This document shows positions 22,680-26,900 of a DNA stretch of 26,900 nucleotides, in pieces. Each line of letters begins with the position of its first letter. The first letter of the stretch is position 1. Source of the stretch: a virus. The translations under genes and the position numbers were made by a program. The notes beneath the pieces were generated by a model that worked only from the letters and a program-made list of their open reading frames with translations, did not search any database and was not told the origin of the DNA. The DNA is taken from positions 1 to 26,900 of the IMG/VR virus record IMGVR_UViG_3300000101_003737; one strand, written 5' to 3'.

Positions 22680-24053
22680 TTAAGCAATCATCTTGATCCA
22701 AGCCGTGCCATCGTAAAATACTGGATATGGATTGCCTGAACCGACACTAACTGGATCCCAAGTAGCTCTGTCAGCGACAGCAATCATACCTAGTGTTGGA
22801 GTTGCAGGTTCTGTTGACGAAGCCGCCAATTTTGCAAAACCGTTAATGTCTAATGTAGCTAATGGAGTAAATGCAAGAGTGTTGTTAATAGCAACCCAAC
22901 CATTTGACATGATTGACATTGTTTTTAACTCTGGAACACTTGCAGAACCATCGTTGTTAATAATTCTAATTGCACCTTTTGCTACATCGCTTGATACTGT
23001 ACTATTAGGATCAATTTGGAATGCAATTACACTTGATGGAACTAAGTTGCCTGTTGATCCATCTAAACTTCTAGCATCAATAGCACCTAAGTAATCACCA
23101 GCAGTACCTTGTGTTGGAGTTTGGATGTCGCCATGATAACCAGTAAATGCCATTTTAGAAATGCCACCAAAACTGCTCTGTGCTAAACTAATCATATCAA
23201 GTGGTGGTGAACCATCTACGTTAGTAATTTGTAAACCAGTACTGAATGCATCAGTCACGCCACCAATTTTAATTGTTTCTGCGTTTCTAACTCTTAGTGT
23301 TGTACCTGTTGCATAAATTCCACCGTTGTCAATAACAACAGTATTGTTAACACCGTCAACTAGTGCAGTACTATCGTCACCAAAAACTGTACCACTCATA
23401 TCACCTACAAGTGTTCCGCTAAAAGTTGGTGCTGTTACTGTACTTGTAAATATACCTGTACTTGCATTTACTGATTTAAGTGCTGGATTGTAAAATGTTG
23501 TAGCATCGTTTGCTTTAACTGTACCTGTTAGTTCACCTGTTGCCGCAATAGCACCAGTAGCAACGTTTAATAATACAGTACTGTCATTACCTATAACATT
23601 TGCATTAATACTCATTGCATCAATTTGATCTGCAACAGTAAGTGTATTAAGATGTGCACCAGCAAACTTGTTAGTTGGTGAACCTAAACTTCTTGCTCCG
23701 TCTACATCTGGAATAATATCTGACTCAATTTTAGCTGATAAATTAACAGTATCTGTTGAAGCATCACCAATAGTAAGGTTGCCTCCAATAGTCATATTAC
23801 CGTCAGCAGTAATATTTCCAGTAGCAGTAATGTTTCCTGCTATGTTTACATTACCTGTACCGTTTAAATTAAAGTTATTTAGATCTAAGTCTGCACCAAG
23901 AAACGTACCAGCTGTATCAACAGCTTTACCGCCTGCTGTGGTTCCGTCCCCTACATACAGCTTTTTAGTATCTGTCGTATAGATCAACTCCCCATCTAGT
24001 GGAGTAATTATAGCCCTTTGGGCATCCGTTCCTCTTCTTAATCTTAAAGCCAT
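22680..24053 (-). CDS. Phage tail fibre / receptor-binding protein with Mtd-like N-terminus
   Basis: The 457-residue protein starts MALRLRRGTDAQRAI, then GELIYTTDTKKLYVGDGTTAG. This is the major-tropism-determinant-type N-terminal domain common on phage fibres. Residues about 60-130 are Gly/Asn/Thr/Ile-rich hexad-like repeats (NIAGNITATGNITADGNM), consistent with a triple-stranded beta shaft. The C-terminal part has TPTQGTAGDYLGAIDARS and MSIMSNGWVAI, also seen in the protein at 3335-3913. It ends near NPYPVFYDGTAWIKMIA, a common fibre tip ending. An AGGAGT site lies seven bases before the ATG, with a late-promoter-like CATAAATA further upstream. There is no chaperone peptidase domain. Confidence 0.85.
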   Translation of the reverse strand: MALRLRRGTDAQRAIITPLDGELIYTTDTKKLYVGDGTTAGGKAVDTAGTFLGADLDLNNFNLNGTGNVNIAGNITATGNITADGNMTIGGNLTIGDASTDTVNLSAKIESDIIPDVDGARSLGSPTNKFAGAHLNTLTVADQIDAMSINANVIGNDSTVLLNVATGAIAATGELTGTVKANDATTFYNPALKSVNASTGIFTSTVTAPTFSGTLVGDMSGTVFGDDSTALVDGVNNTVVIDNGGIYATGTTLRVRNAETIKIGGVTDAFSTGLQITNVDGSPPLDMISLAQSSFGGISKMAFTGYHGDIQTPTQGTAGDYLGAIDARSLDGSTGNLVPSSVIAFQIDPNSTVSSDVAKGAIRIINNDGSASVPELKTMSIMSNGWVAINNTLAFTPLATLDINGFAKLAASSTEPATPTLGMIAVADRATWDPVSVGSGNPYPVFYDGTAWIKMIA

Positions 24054-24081
24054 TTATAGCACTCCTAGTATCTTATGTATG

Positions 24082-24089
24082 TATTTATG
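24082..24089 (-). promoter_or_regulatory. T4 late-promoter-like box (CATAAATA) before the fibre gene
   Basis: Read on the minus strand, CATAAATA is one base from the T4 late consensus TATAAATA. It lies in the 49-base gap between the fibre gene and the small gene upstream, about 30 bases before the fibre ATG and ahead of its AGGAGT ribosome-binding site. Position and following gene fit late structural expression. Activity is not demonstrated. Confidence 0.5.
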
Positions 24090-24102
24090 CCAATAAGATA
24101 AT

Positions 24103-24420
24103 TTACTTCCGCTTCTTCAAAAACTGTTTAGTACGCTTTTGCACGTCATTCTTAACACGTTCTGAATCTACCCGGAAATCAACGTTTTTTATAGCAGAGT
24201 TGTAGTTAGTAAACATTTCGTTAAGTGCTTTTTCAACCTCTTTTAAAGGGTCTCTTTTTGACTTATCCTTAATTTCAATCTCCCACTTCTTACCGTTGTG
24301 GAAAAATACTGTTATACTTTCTACGTATTCCAGCGGAATAGCATCGATGTCTATGTCTTTAAACACCTCCGGCCACTTCGCTATTATGTCTTGTGGTAGT
24401 CGCTTCTTACGACTTGCCAC
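24103..24420 (-). CDS. Small basic protein of unknown function
   Basis: I choose GTG 24420 (VASRKKRLPQ), nine bases after AAAAAGG, giving 105 residues. An ATG at 24453 would add 11 residues but overlap the upstream gene by 47 bases. The product is charged: DIIAKWPEVFKDIDIDAIP, a strand pair around ESITVFFHNGKKWEIEI, and a Lys/Arg-rich helical C-terminus ending QFLKKRK. The mixture suggests a nucleic-acid- or polymerase-associated role, but I see no family signature. It lies in the block with fibre and other probable structural genes. Confidence 0.65.
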   Translation of the reverse strand: MASRKKRLPQDIIAKWPEVFKDIDIDAIPLEYVESITVFFHNGKKWEIEIKDKSKRDPLKEVEKALNEMFTNYNSAIKNVDFRVDSERVKNDVQKRTKQFLKKRK

Positions 24421-25006
24421 GACCAGAAGCCTTTTTAACAGGTGCCAAATCATCGGCTTGTTTTCTTAACTCTGTAGCTTCTTTAAATAGTCTATCAGCA
24501 TCAGCTCTTAGATTCTTAGCTAAGTCGTCGTCTGATAAAGGCTCGTCTGTTTTAGCAACAGCTTGAGCTTGTACTTCAGGAGTAGCAACTGGGCCACCTG
24601 AACCTACTTCAGTAACTGAACTTCCACCTACTGCTAAATCGGAAATACTAATTCCTTTTTGATCAGCAATAATTTTATTAAGTTCTGCAAGGTTAACTGT
24701 AGTTGAATTATCAGGTGTCATAGTAACATCTGCTGTAGCAACTTTAGTTAATTTACCTCTTGCATGGAATGATGGTAACATAGTACTACCGTCTGTTAGT
24801 TGAGTTCTTTGCATTGCATCTGCTAATTCTTCAGCATTTTGCCCTGTATTACTTTCAACTAAGTTCATTAGTACGTCATGTTCTGAATCACCCAAGTTTT
24901 CTGTTTGAACAACTAGACAACTGTTTGGATCGTCTGGTAATGTTCTAAATGCGACAGCAACTTTACGTCCTGTCTTTTCTAGTCTTCCTATGTGTTTTAA
25001 GGCCAT
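24407..25006 (-). CDS. Conserved-looking phage protein of unknown function
   Basis: The 199-residue protein begins MALKHIGRLEKTGRKVAVAF. A compact domain to about residue 95 follows (RTLPDDPNSCLVV, DVLMNLVESNTGQNAEELA, DGSTMLPSFHARGKL). Proteins with this opening are familiar to me from marine T4-like phages, where their function is not established; that is recollection, not a search. The C-terminal half is Ala/Gln/Val-rich, probably disordered, with a short helical segment (LRADADRLFKEATELRKQAD) and a basic tail. The start follows AAGGAG. It overlaps the next gene by 14 bases. Confidence 0.7.
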   Translation of the reverse strand: MALKHIGRLEKTGRKVAVAFRTLPDDPNSCLVVQTENLGDSEHDVLMNLVESNTGQNAEELADAMQRTQLTDGSTMLPSFHARGKLTKVATADVTMTPDNSTTVNLAELNKIIADQKGISISDLAVGGSSVTEVGSGGPVATPEVQAQAVAKTDEPLSDDDLAKNLRADADRLFKEATELRKQADDLAPVKKASGRGKS

Positions 25007-25017
25007 TATATTTCTCC

Positions 25018-25377
25018 TTAGGCGCCTAATACAGCATTAGCATCTGCAGATGAAACTGGTGTATCTTTTGCAGTAGCTGGTGCCGCCGGTGTTGCCGGAG
25101 CAGTTGCTGATTCGCCTACTTGTTGATTTTGTACCGTAGTTAAGAATACATCTAATTTATTAAATGTTTTTCCGACTGCTTCAAGTTCGTTAGCCTTAAA
25201 TGCTCCACGACTTTGTGCAACTTCGATAATTGTTTTTAAAACGCCAAGGTCTTGTACAGTTAATTCTGCCGCGGCCTGCGTTCCTGTTGGTGCACCACCC
25301 TGTGGCATAGGTGCTTGGCCTGCGCCATCTTTTCCTACTGTAGGGGTTGATGCAACTTTTGTTGTATCATTTGACAT
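25018..25377 (-). CDS. Small phage protein with Ala/Pro/Thr-rich flanks
   Basis: The 119-residue protein has low-complexity ends (Gly/Gln/Pro/Ala/Thr at residues 1-36 and about 87-110). They enclose one helical core: LTVQDLGVLKTIIEVAQSRG, then AFKANELEAVGKTFNKLDVFL. Such a core may bind a partner or pack as a small structural protein. The start has a strong AGGAG seven bases upstream and a late-promoter-like box further upstream. Eleven bases separate it from the next gene. There is no recognised domain and the function is unknown. Confidence 0.7.
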   Translation of the reverse strand: MSNDTTKVASTPTVGKDGAGQAPMPQGGAPTGTQAAAELTVQDLGVLKTIIEVAQSRGAFKANELEAVGKTFNKLDVFLTTVQNQQVGESATAPATPAAPATAKDTPVSSADANAVLGA

Positions 25378-25405
25378 TCATATTCTCCTTGTTTTGATCA
25401 TAACA

Positions 25406-25425
25406 AGCATATCTGTTTATATGCT
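25406..25425. repeat. Seven-base-pair inverted repeat with six-base loop
   Basis: AGCATAT at 25406-25412 and ATATGCT at 25419-25425 are perfect complements around CTGTTT. The stem is AT-rich and no T-tract follows immediately on either strand. An intrinsic terminator is therefore doubtful, and a protein-binding site or RNA hairpin in the 5' leader is as likely. This is the largest gap in the window and holds no gene. Confidence 0.4.
25414..25421 (-). promoter_or_regulatory. T4 late-promoter-like box (TATAAACA)
   Basis: On the minus strand, TATAAACA is one base from TATAAATA. It lies in the 69-base gap 25378-25446, about 37 bases before the ATG at 25377, with AAGGAG following. It partly overlaps an inverted repeat at 25406-25425, so the same stretch could serve as promoter, terminator or operator. 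Confidence 0.4.
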
Positions 25426-25446
25426 ATTGTATTTACTATGGGTTAA

Positions 25447-25737
25447 TTAATTGTACTTTAAATGTGGACAAGCTAACATGAAGTAACTAAGCTCTCTATG
25501 TTGTTCAAATCCAATTTTAATAGTCTGATTGTATGCACGATTTTGGTTATCAGATAGAACTAGTGTTCGACCTATATAGAATCGTCCTTTTAAGTTTGCC
25601 TTAATCCATTTACGTATGGAATCTTCCATGTTATACTTTGGGTGTATACTACAGAACTCAAAGTGTTTAGGGGCGGACTTAGCCTCCCTAATATCAAAAA
25701 AGTCATAAGCATTGGGTTTAATATTCTTATCCAGCAC
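25447..25737 (-). CDS. Small protein of unknown function
   Basis: The 96-residue ORF starts at GTG 25737, which shares a base with the preceding stop (TAGTG) and follows AAGGA by about six bases, so the start is well supported. The protein is mixed alpha/beta with several aromatics (KPNAYDFFDIREAKSAPKHF, FYIGRTLVLSDNQNRA, ELSYFMLACPHLKYN). It has two Cys and no membrane segment or known motif. It is probably translated with the VWA/peptidase gene and may assist it; that is inference from coupling only. Confidence 0.65.
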   Translation of the reverse strand: MLDKNIKPNAYDFFDIREAKSAPKHFEFCSIHPKYNMEDSIRKWIKANLKGRFYIGRTLVLSDNQNRAYNQTIKIGFEQHRELSYFMLACPHLKYN

Positions 25738-26900
25738 TATTTTCCTTCTTCGTAATGTGCAGTAATACCAAATGGTGCCTGCATATTTTTATCATGGTAA
25801 CTATGTACAATAAAAATTGTATCACAATAATTTTCATCACCCCAAGTATCCCAAGGATAACCATCTGTAAACATAATGAACTTCTTAGGAACAATATCTT
25901 GTTCTTTCATATATGTCCAGTTTTTCATAAAGTCAGTACCGCCACCGCCAATAACTTTGTACTCACGTAAGTCACTAGCCGAGTCTGCACTAAAATCTTG
26001 TTCGTTATAAACTTCTGTATCAAAGCACCATAGTTTAATTTTATAGTCTTGATACTCGTCCATAATACCTTGTACTTCGCTTAAGAAGTCATTTGCTTGA
26101 CTGTCACCAATTGAACCTGACATGTCAATTGCAATACAAAGATCAACTGTATCCATAAAGTTCATACCTGGAAGTATTGCACCAGTATGCCAACCTTTAC
26201 GTGAAGGACGAGCAAAAGTAAAATCGTTACGTATAGTACTTTCAATCTGTTGTCTAAGTAACTCTCTCCAAGTAATCTTAGGCTCAGTAAGTTCTTTAAT
26301 CATACGTTCTACTTCTTTAGGAACATTACCTGCACCTGCCGCCTGTGCCGCAGACATCATGTTCTCTTTAATTTCGTCACGTATTTTAGCAAGTTCTTCT
26401 TTACTATATGAAGGCTTGTTAGCACCAGGTGCCTTACCTTTAGCTTGACCTGGTTGCGGAGTATTACCTTTCTCCCAATCAACGTGTTCGTCAAGTAACT
26501 TACCTAATTGATCTAATTCTTCTTGATCATACTTGTCAAAGATATCATCATATACAGCCTCTGACGACCAACCATCATATTTAAAGTCTTGGAAGATTGG
26601 AATGTCTTTAGGCTTATCTCCAATACGATCACGTACTAGTGTATTGTTTACAATATAGTCTGCCGCAATATTATGTATCTGCGGATCTCTATCTTCTCTA
26701 CGTGTCATGTGATCAAATACACAATGAAGTATTTCATGTGCAATTACAAATTCTATTTCTTTGTTAGACATCTTAGCAAAAAACGGAACACTATAAAACA
26801 AATGTCTACCATCTGTGGCCGCAGTCGGACACCAATCACTTGCTTCTTTAATAATAAGCCTTGTAGCCATATTACCAAAAAATGGGTGACGTAGTAACAA
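25737..26900 (-). CDS. VWA-domain protein with zinc-metallopeptidase-like N-terminus (5' end outside the window)
   Basis: At least 387 residues are present; the frame is open to the window edge, so the true start is beyond it. HEILHCVFDH at residues 55-64 matches the HExxH zinc motif plus a further His, as in the DUF2201/VWA-like peptidase proteins. A linker rich in Pro, Gly and Lys (about 146-165) and a helical segment follow. The C-terminal von Willebrand A-like domain has DMSGS (D259, S261, S263), GGGGTDF and FTDGYPWD as metal-ion-dependent adhesion site elements. Such proteins often work with a MoxR-type AAA ATPase; none is in view, but one could lie upstream outside the window. It is coupled to the 25447-25737 gene by TAGTG. 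Confidence 0.8.
   Translation of the reverse strand: MLLRHPFFGNMATRLIIKEASDWCPTAATDGRHLFYSVPFFAKMSNKEIEFVIAHEILHCVFDHMTRREDRDPQIHNIAADYIVNNTLVRDRIGDKPKDIPIFQDFKYDGWSSEAVYDDIFDKYDQEELDQLGKLLDEHVDWEKGNTPQPGQAKGKAPGANKPSYSKEELAKIRDEIKENMMSAAQAAGAGNVPKEVERMIKELTEPKITWRELLRQQIESTIRNDFTFARPSRKGWHTGAILPGMNFMDTVDLCIAIDMSGSIGDSQANDFLSEVQGIMDEYQDYKIKLWCFDTEVYNEQDFSADSASDLREYKVIGGGGTDFMKNWTYMKEQDIVPKKFIMFTDGYPWDTWGDENYCDTIFIVHSYHDKNMQAPFGITAHYEEGK

Noticed and set aside
22732-23982. Open frames on the + strand within the fibre gene
   Set aside because: They are mirror images of the repetitive Gly/Asn/Thr/Ala coding sequence of the fibre on the minus strand and have no ribosome-binding site or coupled neighbour.
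22680-24053. Diversity-generating retroelement target, suggested by the Mtd-like N-terminus
   Set aside because: No reverse transcriptase, no accessory protein and no template-like repeat were seen in the window. The Mtd-type N-terminus is common on ordinary fibres.
22680-24053. CRISPR-like or tandem DNA repeat in the fibre gene
   Set aside because: The repetition is a protein-level pattern of short Gly/Asn/Thr segments with varying DNA sequence and no constant repeat or spacer length.
1-26900. Bacterial chromosomal biosynthetic gene cluster
   Set aside because: Overlapping small genes, a fibre with Mtd-type domain, late-promoter-like boxes and absence of transporters, carrier proteins or housekeeping genes fit a phage genome better.

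Overview
The window looks like part of the genome of a large tailed phage, most likely a marine T4-like myovirus. It is AT-rich, roughly one third G+C by eye. Genes are packed head to tail with ATGA or TAATG overlaps, and there is almost no non-coding sequence. It carries a fibre gene with an Mtd-like N-terminus and sites resembling the T4 late promoter TATAAATA. The host cannot be determined. SAR11-type bacteria or picocyanobacteria would fit the composition and gene style, but that is inference.

The layout is four blocks. Block 1 (1-7517, + strand) holds a partial radical SAM protein, a small membrane protein, two methyltransferase-like proteins, three full-length radical SAM enzymes, a fibre-domain protein, two Fe(II)/2-oxoglutarate (2OG) oxygenases, a small unknown protein and an SDR-like protein. 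Block 2 (7498-13425, - strand) holds three radical SAM enzymes, two beta-propeller-like repeat proteins and a miniature protein-kinase-fold protein. Block 3 (13465-21458, + strand) holds five 2OG oxygenases of the Asp/Asn beta-hydroxylase type, an unrecognised 489-residue protein, a tyrosine/dual-specificity phosphatase, a third propeller-like protein, a thioredoxin-fold protein without its CxxC, and a flavin-dependent halogenase. Block 4 (21415-26900, - strand) begins with a GNAT acetyltransferase and a stripped-down ANL adenylation domain. It then runs back through the fibre gene and four small proteins to a VWA/metallopeptidase protein cut by the window edge.

Blocks 1-3 plus the GNAT/ANL pair form a dense island of protein- or small-molecule-modifying enzymes next to the fibre region: six complete and one partial radical SAM proteins, seven 2OG oxygenases, a halogenase, an acyl-activating enzyme with an acyltransferase, a kinase/phosphatase pair and two methyltransferase-like proteins. 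The non-enzymatic members are repeat or fibre proteins. One of these propeller genes has the same late-promoter-like box plus strong Shine-Dalgarno arrangement as the fibre gene. My working inference is that the island modifies phage surface proteins (propellers and fibres) after translation, or builds an unusual decoration on them. Modification of host surface molecules or production of a small molecule are alternatives. Radical SAM and oxygenase genes have clearly duplicated here, including a two-gene radical SAM cassette kept in the same order on opposite strands. No tRNA, rRNA, CRISPR, IS element or reverse transcriptase was seen, and no non-coding stretch exceeds 300 bases.
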